A stretch of DNA of 64,000 nt. Source: Nectonema munidae (lineage: Eukaryota > Nematomorpha > Nectonematoida > Nectonematidae). The notes below the pieces were generated by a model, which saw only the letters and a program-made list of their open reading frames with translations, ran no database searches and had not been told where the DNA came from. The DNA is taken from positions 211,001-275,000 of the forward strand of contig JAUIRK010000960.1 in assembly GCA_030549495.1 (NCBI GenBank), read 5' to 3'. How positions within the stretch are numbered: position 1 is the first letter of the stretch; the number at the start of each line of letters is the position of its first letter. The translations under genes were made by a program, and so were the position numbers. Shown here in pieces: positions 44,561 through 55,797 of the stretch.

Positions 44561-45053
44561 TATAGATAGATAGTGATGCGTCTACAAACGCCGTTCCTCT
44601 GGGCAGCCTTGTGGAAAGTATATGCCATTCTGAGTAAACGGTGGCCCATCTTCTCGGACCAGATGCTTGAAAGTTTTATGATCCATGGTTTTTTCCAAAA
44701 CTTTGAAACCGAAAGAAAAAATTTAGTTAGAACAAAATATATTTGAATGTAATTTACAAATAAATCTGGGACACCTTTGACATTTTCTCATTCCTCTTTT
44801 ATTAGGCTTGTATATAGGTAAATAACAATTACCTCTAGAAGTAGACTGTGGCTCATTAAAAGGAAAAATTTTCATATCCATAAAATATTGAGAATATTTC
44901 TAGATATTAGGAAATTCTCTAATCTATGTCTCATTGTAGTTTTTGATAGTTTTAGGCATAAACTTTTGAGAAAATATTTTTTCCACTAGTTTTTGTACTA
45001 TGATATAGATTTGGAGAATTATGTTTGGAAATAATCCAACTATTATTTTATAG
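44561..45053. other. Non-coding, probably intron of the next exon
   Basis: A small local repeat of agctccaggtcagctata lies just before it (44500-44565). The stretch ends in the acceptor attattttatag. Confidence 0.35.
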
Positions 45054-45246
45054 GTCTGCTCATTTAATAAAAGATACAAATTTATACATTGATAAATTGA
45101 TTGACCACAAAATCTTGTCATATCTGGCTTCAAACAGCTTGGAAAAAGCTTCGCTAACAAAAATTGAAATCATTTTTACATCTTCCAAAGATGATTTCAG
45201 AAATTTTCTTGAAGAAGAAAAAAATTATTTACAAGTTCAAATATGA
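45054..45246 (+). CDS. Candidate terminal exon of an unknown host gene
   Basis: After the acceptor aactattattttatag the frame runs 64 codons to TGA (45244-45246), with AATAAA at 45252-45257. It reads SAHLIKDTNLYIDKLIDHKI, LSYLASNSLEKASLTKIEII and FTSSKDDFRNFLEEEKNYL, a hydrophilic, probably helical C-terminus. Entry phase is 2 (one base completes a codon). No matching upstream exon was found and no family is recognised. A transposon origin cannot be excluded. Confidence 0.35.
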
Positions 45247-45929
45247 ATAACAATAAAATAATTAAAATGCAAAAAAAATGTTTTGCGTGTAATATGACAA
45301 TTCATAGACTTAAATTAAATTGAACAAAGATGGATATCCAAAAGGGAAAGTTCCTCTTGAATGGTTTACAAGGAAAGTTTTACTTAGATGTTTAAATGTT
45401 TGTATTTTCATATATAACAATTTAATGAATATAAATAATTTTCATAAAATAAGATTTTTAACCCTTTTAATTTTATTCTAATAGAATTAAAAAATTATTT
45501 AATAAAAGTATTTAATATCGTAAATCAAACTGTTTTTATGGTGTCTATGAAATATTTTTAGGCCCAAACAAAAAATAAATGTCAGGCTTATTTATATTAT
45601 GTTAAATAAAAATTTATTTGTCTCCAATCTTTTGACTTTTTTTGCAACTCATCTGGTTATGACTGATTTCCGTTTTCAATTATTGAATGGTAAATTTTTT
45701 ATATCATTCAACCTTTAAGGTGGTTTGGTTGGCATATATCAAAGTACTTTCAGCCGTATAGCTATATGCTCGCATTGTGCTTAAGATGGTTAGTCACAGT
45801 TTTTGTGAATTGATTTTTAACAGTGGGAGCATTGGGGATCGAACTCCTTACTTTCAACTTTAAAGCTGAGAGGTACACCCTAATGAGGAATATATTTAAA
45901 AATGCCACAATTTGGATGAATTCTATTAA
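45247..45929. other. AT-rich stretch with a possible tRNA-like repeat
   Basis: Near 45770-45880 the minus strand carries GGAGTTCGATCCCC, a B-box match, 45 bp after an A-box-like ACCTCTCAGC. It is not the 13960-type SINE and does not fold as a full tRNA by eye. Confidence 0.3.
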
Positions 45930-46960
45930 GAAAGAATAGTAATTCATCTCTATCAATTATCAGGCCTGTTTATATTTTATCATCTTTTGTTAATTGTTTG
46001 AAAAACTAGTTTTTGACAAAAGGACAGATTTTTTAAGAAGTTTTTTTTTCAAAACATCTTGTAAAAGATAAATCAACGCAACCTGCTGTTATCTCTTTGT
46101 GTGAAATGCTTGAAGAAATCAATTGAGATTTTTTTTTAGATTTATCTTCTCTTTTGATCCAATAAATCATAATATTTTTCACTGTAAATGATATCGACTT
46201 GAATTTAGAGCTGCATTTTATATGTTTCTTACCTAACCGATCATTATCAGTATGTGGAATTGAATCAATTTTCATCTAATAAAAAATAGTGACAGAAGTT
46301 CCATAATAACTAGGACCATTCATATATAATATGTATATAAATCACCTCATATATCTAATTAAAAGTTTTGTCAAAGTTATGCTATCAAATGCTGAAGATG
46401 AATTTCTAAATCAACAAATTTTGAACTAGCAATCTCATTCTGAACACAGATAAATATAAAACAATGCGAATTCAAAAACGCTTATTTTAAATTATGAAAT
46501 TTTATAAGGTTGTAACAAACTTGAAATGGATAATAAGTTTCTATATCTTGGTATAAATTAAAATTATAATCTTTGTGGTATCAGCATTGTGACCATGCTG
46601 TCACTAAACAGAATCTATAATAAGCGTTGTAAAATAACAATTGTATCTATCATCCAAAATTAGAAAGCTCTTGTTTAATTCTTACATCAAAAAACATTTA
46701 TCTTATTTTAATATTTTATGGCGTTAGAATAAGTGAATCAACTTTAAAAATTAGTAAATCGTTCAATGAAGCAGTCTTGTTTTAATATAGTGACAATACT
46801 TAATATATTTTGAACATAACGATAATACTCTCATTGGATTTCTGATATAGCCTGACAAATAGATGAGTTAGAAACTTTAAAAATATTTAAGAAGAAGAAG
46901 GAATTATTTAAAGAATTTGAAATGGTAAAAATAAAATATTTAGAATTGGTAGAAATATTT
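45930..46960 (+). mobile_element. LINE reverse transcriptase remnant
   Basis: Plus-strand fragments in mixed frames follow the order of a non-LTR reverse transcriptase: YIFYHLLLIV/FEKLVFDKRTDFLR, VKDKSTQPAVISLCEMLE, DPINHNIFHCK, KIVTEVP..LGPFIYNMYIN, then the region after the catalytic box and ...YKTMRIQKR. The catalytic FADD box is mutated (VMLSNAEDEF). Many breaks, so it is old. Confidence 0.55.
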
Positions 46961-47139
46961 AAGAATTTATTATATATTATAACAAAAAATGTTTGTTAAA
47001 ACCTCTTATTCATATTTTAAATCAAAATAAAAAAAATAAATTTTAAAATTATTTTTAAATTTTTATAATTTTTTTTATAAACGTTATCTGTTCTAGTAAA
47101 AGTGCAGACGATGATTAATTTGTTTTAAATTTATTTGAA

Positions 47140-50100
47140 ATGCATAATAAAGCAACTAAAATAAAAGTTGCTGTGCGGTTAAGACCTTTTAATAAAAGAG
47201 GTAAGTTTTTTTCTAAACCAGCAATTTGATTTGTATTTTTTTATATAATTTTTCTGAATAAATTTATATATCTCTTAAAAGTTTGGTTAGATTCTAATTT
47301 TTATAATATATTATATTTCTTTGCCTAATAAACTTAAAAAAATATACATTAAATAAAAAGTTATTTTTGCACTAGTCAGATGTCAAAAAATCCTTAAAAA
47401 ACTATTATAATTCATTTGATATATAGTTAAGCATGCTTAACATCTAAAAATAAATCATTAGTCTCATGTATAAACTACCAAGACGTTTAATTTCTAGTGT
47501 AATGCAATTATCACTATCAATTATATCTAATTTAAAAATTATAATTATATTTTTTGAATAAATTTTTACAAAATGTTTATTTCTTTTGTTTTTGATGACA
47601 AATAATGTTATCTACTTCTTAATAAATTACCATTTCTCAATTCTATGTTTTTATATTAAATTTTCTTCATTTACCGTGAGCTTATTATTCTACTTAATGT
47701 TACAATAATTATGAAGTAGTGTTTTTGAACAATGCTTTTTTTATTATAGCCCATAACTAGAACTACTTTAAATTGCGTTTACTCTATTGATGCGAACTAA
47801 ATATCATAAAATTAATTTTTTTTTATAATAATTTTAGGTATAAATCATCATTGTCTTTTAAAACTCAATTCTATATAATGAAATAGTATTGGTATAATTT
47901 CTAAGCATATATATAGCTTTTAAATTCTAAAAAATTGTGAAAATATTTAAGTAGGATTGTAACAGAATGTAAACATAACTTATCAAAAATTTGTGAAGTA
48001 TATATTGATGTAAATCTTGAATACAAATATGATTTATTTTGATGTCAGTACCCGCGCTAAAAAATGATTAGCGGGGCTGTGAAGGGGCAATAAAAATTTA
48101 CATTATGGAAAAAATATATTATTTTATCAGAAGAGGGCGCTAAAAGTACTATATAAATTACAAAACCAAATTGTCATAAAGGCATTTAATCATTTTCAAA
48201 CAGTTTTGTTCCCAATATATGGAATAAATGTTCTCAAAGTTACTTGCACAGCAATATGTTTTTATTATTTTTTCTTAACCCATTTTAGACCAAGCAAAGC
48301 AGATGATATCTAAAAAAAACGCAGACGATTTATATTCAAAGTCATTGAAAAAAGCAGACGAAGATGAAATTACTTATGTTCCAAAATAGGAACATTGGTC
48401 GTAAATGGGTTAAGTTAAGACACTTGGGGCAAGTTGAAAATTTTCAGGGGGGAGCAAAAAATAAAACTGGGGGGGGGGGGGGGGGCACTTGCCCCAAAAA
48501 TATATAAGTAGCGCGGGCTCTGTTTGATGTAGATAAAATATTTTGTTTTATTTTTCCCAAAATTTTCAAGACAATATAGATATCATAAGATTATTCATCT
48601 TTTTATAAAAGGACCTTTCTAAGAAGTTGAATATTAGTTGGATGATTGTGAAAAGGGAATAAATTTAATATAATGTTTAAACAACTAAAGTTCCTTTGAA
48701 TAAATTATAAACTTGTCTTTATTACGATATAATTTTGCTTTTTTTTTGTTTAATTTGAACATAAGTCTTTATAACATGTTTAAACACTCAAGGTTGCAAA
48801 TTTTATAAACGTGTGTTTTTTATGATATAATTTTGATTAAATTTTTAAGATTTTTAAAATGTTTAATTGAACAAAAATTAGTCAACACAATTTCCGATGT
48901 TGTTGATAACTACCTCCCATCGTTCAATAAATTTCTCAATACCTTGGGGATAAAAAATCTCATTTTTTCGCTATTCTTTACGCTTCTTCATATTGAATAG
49001 GGTGGTTCTTAATTTTACGATTTTTTCATTTTCATCGAAAATTATGCTTCTAATTCTGAAACTGGTTCATATATAGATACTGATTGCACAGATAAAGTTT
49101 TATTAAAATATAAACATATTTAGTGGTAGCTCAACAACAAGAAAACAAGATATTGTACGTAAAACTTAAGTCCCGATTGCTTTGTTTACATTAGGCTTAA
49201 TCTGTTTACAAAAATGGGAAAAATATGAAGTAAAGTAGTAGAGTAAATATGTCTTTTATAGTCATAGACGTTCAATAAACGCTCATGCACAATTTTCATT
49301 TGTACAACACAGGGGATTTTTTTCCTTCTAGAAATTGACGTCGATGTTCAGAAACGACTCAAAGAATAAACTGCAGTTGATCATCATTGTTGGTGACCTC
49401 GCGATTGTACTCCTGGACGAGAGCCACTCTTCGCTCCTAGTAATCATTTGTGACCCAGATAGTTTGCACAAGTTTTTTTCGGAAGCTCTAATTTTCAGGC
49501 TATGCCTGAGAGTCACTTTGCAAGGAACCTGGATCGATAGCCAATTTCTCGAAGAAAATATTTGTATTTTTCGTTACAAAGTCTTCCAACTTTATATCAT
49601 GTATCAAGCGAATAGGAACCTTGATTCTCTCGACAGGTTCATACTTTCCTTTTAGACTGAAGGGACTTGACCATCACACGCTTTGTTTTCAGTGGAACAG
49701 AATTGAAGAACACTTGACCCACAAAATACTGCTCACCAGAGGTTTAATTCAAATTTGACAGTCGTGGCTTTGGATACATTACATTGATCTTTTTGTAGTT
49801 GTGCAGTTCCTTCAAAAGGCTCAGATCGTTCAGTGGAGCAGAAGCTGCTATCAGAGCTGAGAACCAAGCCTTCAGGTACACCGTGACGGGGAAGATACAA
49901 AATTCCCCTAGGCCTTTTTGTTCAGATCCAGATAACTTGAACTGACCTCTAAACATCCAAGCCTTCAGGGTAAAGATAGTCTTTGTCATCCACCAAACAT
50001 GGTGCACCTGGAGCCATGAATCGGATTTCACGAGATGGGGTACCACCAAGGAATATTATTGAGAGTTTCAACAGTTCTTTGTAATCACCTCTTGGCTGTT

Positions 50101-52239
50101 GATCTTCCAAGTACTTTTTTGCAGAGGTGATGATCTTCTCTTTGATTGTACTTACTTTGGAGGCGATGTACTCATCATCAAGACCCATTGATTAGCTCGC
50201 GTGTTTGATAAACTCCCATTGTTGCTTGAACCGTTTGAACAGTAGCACTTCGAGTGTACTTGATCCACCAAAAAAGCCGTGAATGCGGCTCCTGCTATCA
50301 GCTCCAAGATATGGTGTCGACATGCAAAATGCTGCAAATCTTTTTAAATATATGTTGGATCATGACATATGCACCTGAGTGCAAACCTGTGTTTGATGAA
50401 GTAGTATCAAAACAGAGACCACCAACATTCGCGTCCACGCACCACTCTTACAGAGTCTCTACCACGACGCGTGCTTGATCCTCTCCACTTCCACTTGTTT
50501 TATTCACCTTTAACAGCTGGGTTAACCCGTCGCTGAAAATCAGTATTGGTAATCGATCCACATGATCATTACCTGACAGGCCAGCCATGAATTTACCATC
50601 CCAGTGAAAACAAAAGGAAGATTTATGAGCTTTCAAAGCAGTGATCCGTTTTTCTCTATGCTGCTCTCGTTATCTTTTGATTGTACTGCGATGTGCGCAA
50701 GGATTGAGATATTATGGCCCAGACTTTGAGCTGTCGCTGCAATGATGCAGGTTGCCTTCATGTATCTGGTTTTGTACGTCCGTTGATACAGAGATTGTAC
50801 AGAACATTCTGCTTCATGAGCTCATCGGAAAGCCAGCTTTGTTCCAAATATCAGTCACTTGAGAAATCACAATTGGTACTGCTGATCGAAATGGATGCCC
50901 TTCGTTCATGTGCAAGTGGAGAAATAAGCTCAACACTTCTTGTTTAGAAGGCAATCTTACTCCATTTTGCTCCAGCACAGGCTGGCCAATACGATACACC
51001 ACAGTTTGAGCTCTCGTGGAAATAGTCAGGCCGTCGTACAATATATACAAAAAACTGTGTGGTGTATGTATAAAATGTGGAAATGAACAATTTCTGTCTT
51101 CTCTTGAAGAAAAATGTGTTTTTCACACAATATCTAAACAATGGTAACCATGACATAGTAAAATGTACTCAATGTTTGTTGTAAATATTTATGATAACGC
51201 TGTATCGAGAGAGCTGTTTGTGTAAATTTAGTGTAATTGAAGTCATGTAATATAATGTGTAGTGTGCATTGCATACCAACATTGTAATGTACATATTGTA
51301 AATAACAAAAGTATCATGTTTTAATTTAATTGCAATGATATACCGGTTAAGTGAAACGGGTAAATTTCATAGCATACATCATTTCCACGATATTTTTCAA
51401 ATATCAAAACACCTTAAACTACCACTAAATATTAATTAACTGAAAAAAAACTATTTGGGAGTATTTTTAAATCACTTGGAACAGTATGAGAGGATAGGAG
51501 CATGAAAAATAAGAATCCACGCTAATATTGAAGTAAAGACAAAAAATTTTAAAAATAATTTTTCAATTTCGACGAATTTTTGACATCCTTGCGAAGGATG
51601 GGGGAGTTTAAAATTTTAAAATTTATTAAGGTAATTTTAATAGATAAAAGTATCCGAACTAGTTTCAGCAAGGGGTTGCCTTCTTCAGATATGTTAGATA
51701 TGAAGTATATGATTTCTTTTTTTCCTCTGGAGAAGGCAGCCTTTTGCGGAAACTAGTTACGATATTTTTTATCTGTTAAAAAAACCTTAACAAGATTTAC
51801 AGTTTATTTGTTTACCAAATTTTACAATAAGTAATAACATCAAAAAATCTATATTTATTAAACCAAAAATAATTAGGAAAGAAACGTGAAGAATATGAGT
51901 TTTGTTCGGATGTTCTCCATGAATTCTCCCTTATCATTTTGTAGGAAGAAATTGGTGTAAATTGCAAAGTTTCGTTAACTATATCAGTCTGTTTAAATGC
52001 ACACTCTTGTATACAGTTTTTAATCATAATCCTGTAACATTTGCTCTTTATGCTTCCAATTAATATTATTAAAATATAAATTTTCCTTAATTATTTATTT
52101 CCTGTTTTAATTAATATTCTCTATACTATTATCTAAATTTTTAAATTATTTTAGAAAAAAATTTAGGTGCGAGGCGCATCGTTGAAATTCAGAAAAAGCA
52201 GATTTTACTTTATCAGTACAATATATCCAAAAATGATGT
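47140..52239 (+). CDS. Kinesin-like protein, first two coding exons
   Basis: Exon 47140-47200 starts at ATG and reads MHNKATKIKVAVRLRPFNKR before the donor GAG|GTAAGT. The KVAVRLRPFN motif is the first strand of the kinesin motor domain, part of the nucleotide pocket. The exon ends in phase 1. Exon 52155-52239 follows ttaaattattttag, completes the codon to Glu and reads KNLGARRIVEIQKKQILLYQ then YNISKND, ending at the donor GTAAGC in phase 2. This gives ...RPFNKREKNLGARRIVEIQ, as expected of kinesins before the ATP-binding loop. The P-loop (GQTGSGKT) exon is not in the window, so the gene either continues further or is a relic. Subfamily unclear; kinesin-3-like spacing is my guess. The 4,954-bp intron holds a hAT MITE, a TTAA MITE and the 2.5-kb hAT-like element. 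Confidence 0.6.
48046..48522. mobile_element. hAT MITE, 477 bp (with nested TTAA element)
   Basis: Ends: cagtacccgcgcta and tagcgcgggctctg; perfect 8-bp duplication tttgatgt (48038-48045, 48523-48530). A 17-G run at 48469-48485 lies next to ggggcaagtg motifs. The TTAA MITE at 48275-48413 is inserted inside, so this element is the older of the two. Located in the kinesin intron. Confidence 0.88.
48275..48413. mobile_element. TTAA MITE (piggyBac-type), 139 bp, nested
   Basis: TTAA lies at both ends; inverted ends are ttaacccattttagaccaa and ttaacccatttacgaccaa. The interior has cagatgatatc and gcagacga motifs shared with the 59583 and 62563 copies. Confidence 0.85.
48998..51524 (-). mobile_element. 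hAT-like transposon, 2.5 kb, with widespread uncharacterised transposase
   Basis: Ends TAGGGTGGTTCTTA and, inverted, TAGCGTGGATTCTTA; the subterminal motif tatttagtggtag occurs inverted at 49120 and 51423. A perfect 8-bp duplication atattgaa flanks it (48990-48997, 51525-51532). The minus strand carries a broken transposase from about 51050 to 49330. It is inserted in the kinesin intron. Confidence 0.85.
49330..51050 (-). pseudogene. Transposase-like protein of the 48998 element, broken
   Basis: Segments in order on the minus strand: FHWDGKFMAGLSGNDHVDRL and PILIFSDGLTQLL (50615-50520); LCFDTTSSNTGLHSGA (about 50420-50373); FACRHHILELIAGAAFTAF (50330); GLDDEYIASKVSTIKEKIIT and PRGDYKELLKLSIIFLGGTP (50185-50040); TLKAWMFRGQFKLSGSEQKG (49965-49906); the C-terminal VALVQEYNREVTNNDDQLQF (49431-49372). 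I recognise this order (WDGK..., FDTT-SNTG, ACRHHI-E) from a common family of 'uncharacterized' proteins in arthropods and cnidarians. CFDTT and ACRHH probably contribute catalytic or structural residues, by analogy with hAT. At least five frameshifts or stops; not functional. Confidence 0.75.
51626..51790. repeat. Fold-back element with TTAA at both ends, 165 bp
   Basis: Arms of about 60 bp (51626-51687 and 51730-51790) are inverse copies at about 80% identity. Shared blocks: aactagtttc, gccttct, agataaaa, ttaaggt. The loop is about 40 bp. TTAA is present at both outer ends. Confidence 0.8.
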
Positions 52240-52289
52240 GTAAGCTATACTTTAATTTTATTATTAATTCAATCATAATTCTTATAGTT

Positions 52290-52500
52290 TTAACTTATAA
52301 CAAATCTCAGTTATAACGAATTCAGTTTATAACGAAAAGATTTTATTGGTCCCTTCAAAACTAATTTTTTTTCAAAACTCTGTTTTAACGGAATTTCATT
52401 ATAACGAAAGGCAAACTTTTACTTTCAATGAAATTAAATAAGAATTACTAAATTTGTCTGCTTTATTCGGTCGTAATTGGGTTATATAGAGTGATATACA
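52290..52500. repeat. Tigger/pogo-like MITE fragment
   Basis: Multiple ttataacgaa motifs (52312-52340, 52400-52407) recall pogo-type ends. 52408-52480 matches 29735-29815 (aacttttactttcaatga). No clean ends. Confidence 0.35.
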
Positions 52501-52719
52501 TACATTCATTCACCTTCCTTGCAGGTTAATAAACGTGCAGGTCTTTAACTTTAAAATAAGTGATAATCAGTATATAGGTCACATATTTGAGTCTTTTTCT
52601 GTTTCATTTTTAATAATATCTATCAAACTCCTTTCTATATAAGGAAAATGTGAATTTTAAAAAAGTTAACTAGTATATCAACAACAGATGGAATTTTAAC
52701 CAATAAAGAAAAAATTTTG

Positions 52720-53640
52720 GAAATTTTTAATGAGTAAAAATGATAGTGCAAATATTTGTAAGAATGGTGATGCAGACGAAATTCCAACAAAAGACCTCAA
52801 AAAAATGAACAAAAATGACATTATATTTGCAATGAGCGAAATAAAGGCTAAAATATCTTCTTACACAAGCTAAATTTAGTAAAAGAATATGCATTGTAAT
52901 TCTTAGTTAATGCTTTTAATTCATACATTGAATTTGGAATTTTTCATACTTCTTCTAAACTTAATAAAATTATCCCTATTTACAAAAAAGATGATAGACT
53001 TTCTGTTAAAAACTACCGACCAATAATTATAAATTATCTAAAATACTTAATAAAATAATGAAAATATTACACAGTCAAATTTTTTCATTTCTAAATAACA
53101 ACTTATTGATCGCTGCTATCAATTTGTTTTTCGAAAAAATGCTGTATTGAGTATTCTCTTTCATTTTTGGTAGAAAAAAATTAGTAACATTTAGAAAACT
53201 CTGATGAAGTACTAGCCCAAATTCTTGATTTTAAAATGACCTTTGATAGTATTTCGCATCATTCACTTCTAACTAAATTGGTTTTTTCCAATAAATCAAA
53301 ATGAGTTTTCTCAAAACTATTAGACGTCAGTAAGCATTAATAACACAGCATCTTCCTTTAGACCTATTTTCACGGGAGTACCTCAAGGCTCGATCTTTGT
53401 TGTTTTCTTTTTACATAAATGATATATATAAATCAAACAGTTTGTTCACCTTTTTACTGTTTGCAGATGATGTCACACTACTATTACTACCAATCTCAAG
53501 TATTACTAATTCTAAGGAAACTAGTGTGATTAAAAATGGTGTACAAATAACTTTAATTATAAATTCTGCCAAATCAAATGCAATGTTATATAAAAAAAGG
53601 AGTTGTTTTTAATCTAGGATACAACGATCATACAGGAGGG
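52720..53640 (+). mobile_element. LINE reverse transcriptase remnant
   Basis: Fragments in several frames read KLNKIIPIYKKDDRLSVKNY then RPIII, LDFKMTFDSISHHSLLTKL, FRPIFTGVPQGSIF and FYINDIYKSNSLFTFLLFAD then DVTLLL. The FADD catalytic box and the VPQGS motif are intact, while the frame is broken repeatedly. Jockey/I-like non-LTR type. It lies 3' of the second kinesin exon. Confidence 0.75.
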
Positions 53641-54280
53641 CAAATTGTTGAAAGTGGAAGATGTATTATATAAATACGTTTTTGATTTACTTTCTGAAAT
53701 TTTTTCCTCATTACAAAATATTGTGCATCATATAAATATTCTTTAAGATCTTCAAAAAAAATTTATGATCCCTCACTATAGAATTAAAAGTTCAGAGAAA
53801 TCAGAAAATTTTACTCAAAAACAATTTTCTAAATAGTTATGAAGTTGAATGTAACGTGAAAAATTATTATGTGTGTTTTACTTGATTACTTTATAAAAGT
53901 GTATGTGTATATGCTTTTTTTATGCGTGCCATCTTCCTGATTTTTTCCCGTTTTTATGTTGTCAATGTTTTTTATCCTCTTCTACCCACTTCTTTTCCAG
54001 ACTTCATGCATACTTTAACCCTTCAGACTCTTCTTTAATCATTCAAACTATCTTTGCTTTGTCCTTCTATTCTTTCTCTTTACTTTTGTTTCCATATCCA
54101 CCACTATATTCATATAACATAATACAATGCTAACAATTCATACATATATTTGTCTTTATATTTTTAACAGCGTGTATAGTATATACTAGCGGCCATATGG
54201 CTTTTGATAATATTTTATTTTTATTATACACAAATTTACTTATCACAATTGTATGTTTTATAATGATTATATATGTTACT
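53641..54280. other. AT-rich non-coding stretch
   Basis: Residual LINE-like debris (YSLRSSKKNL, NSYEVECNVKNYY) to about 53870, then nothing. Confidence 0.3.
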
Positions 54281-54830
54281 TAGTGATGTACCGATTCTGA
54301 TACTGATTCCGATACCGATCCTCGTTTTTACAATTACCCTAACCAATTTCGTTACCGATATTGATTCTAATTGTATTTAGAAACAAAATTTTTGGCAGGT
54401 GTGACCATTAAAAGAATTAATGATAAATAAAAATAATAAGAATGGACACTTTTATTTAAAGAAAAAAGTTTTTATGTATCAACTTATTCGTCGAGCTTTA
54501 TTGGAGCCACTATAAAATAACAATATTTCTCAAAGTTTTCAGCGATTAAATCATTCTTATATTATATTCTCATAAAAAATTCACTATAGTTTTATAGACA
54601 ACACAGTAATGGATAAAAACATATTCACTAGAATATTTCGGTCACTCGAGCCTTTTTCACAAGAAAGCACTAATACTACTAATATCGGGAGCTTGTTGTT
54701 CAAGAAAGGATGTATACAGATAGAGAAAAAAAGAGATCCGATCAATGGATCAATCATCACCAAAAGACACTTCGTACTTTCTTTGAAAAGTGTTTCGTAC
54801 AATTCAATCAGAACCGCCTTAGTTTTTTAA
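54281..54830. mobile_element. Possible hAT element, left end only
   Basis: tagtgatgtaccgattctga followed by ccgattccgataccgatcc is a known style of hAT end with CCGATAC repeats. No matching right end. A mixed-composition open patch lies at 54584-54830 on both strands (TRIFRSLEPFSQESTNTTNI on plus; ELYETLFKESTKCLLVMI on minus). Confidence 0.35.
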
Positions 54831-55789
54831 GTAATCTAATAGTGCTAGTATGTTTATAGTAATGGTTAGTTGGTTAGTTACCTTGTATATCTGTGTATAA
54901 GAACGAAGTTTGAGCACCTTAATTTTATCTTCAAAAATTGCCCTTAACTTATACATCTAACACAAAATAGCCACTTTCAAATATTGACCAAACATGAACG
55001 CTCTCCTTACCTTATAAATATGGACTTTTGTATGTATCTTTTGTAAATAAAATAATTTTTCTTATTTTGTAAATGAATACATCTTTTTTTGTCTCAAGTC
55101 AACTAGTTATACAACGTTTAATTCGATAAAATTTCCTTATTTCTTGATGAATTAAAGCATAACTTACTTGTTTAAAACTAGAGTTGACTTATACAGAAAG
55201 CACACATTGAATTCCAACTATACGGTATGTGTCCGTTATTTAGTTATTAATTGGTTAGTCTGTTGTTCAGTTTAGCTTTAACTTAACTCCCATATCAAAT
55301 TTAATAAGTTCTATTGATAAATCAGAAGAAGAGGGTGAGCAGGCTCTCTAAAAAATTCTGGACCCCGAAGAAAAGTTACTTCTAATGCTAAAATTTTTTT
55401 TGGATTTGCTCTAAAATTTTTCCCCACTTCTCTTTCAAACTCGTGGCTTCGCCACTACTTTAGTTCTAACATAACACTTTTTATAGTTTAAAGTATCTAA
55501 CTTTGTTGTTTATGAGCCAAATTATTGAAATTTTGGAGTGTTTCTTATTCATTCATATTGTTATTTGCATCTTAATCTAATTTCTATGTCACTTTTATTA
55601 AATTTATTAAAATTCTTTCAAAATTAGGAAATTAATATGACTTTTATTTCATTAATTAGTTGGCTTGTATTTGTATATTTCGTCTTCTATCAATCCTTGT
55701 ATTTTTACGATGATAAATTGTCATTTATTTCATTAAAAATGAAGACATACTTGAAAAAAGCGATGAACATTGATCTATCATTTATAGCA
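54831..55789. other. AT-rich non-coding stretch
   Basis: Nothing recognised. Confidence 0.4.
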
Positions 55790-55797
55790 GTGGTTCC

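Noticed and set aside
49335-49655. 106-codon plus-strand frame (MTSMFRNDSKNKLQLIIIVG)
   Set aside because: Antisense to the C-terminal part of the minus-strand transposase (VALVQEYNREVTNNDDQLQF); chance frame.
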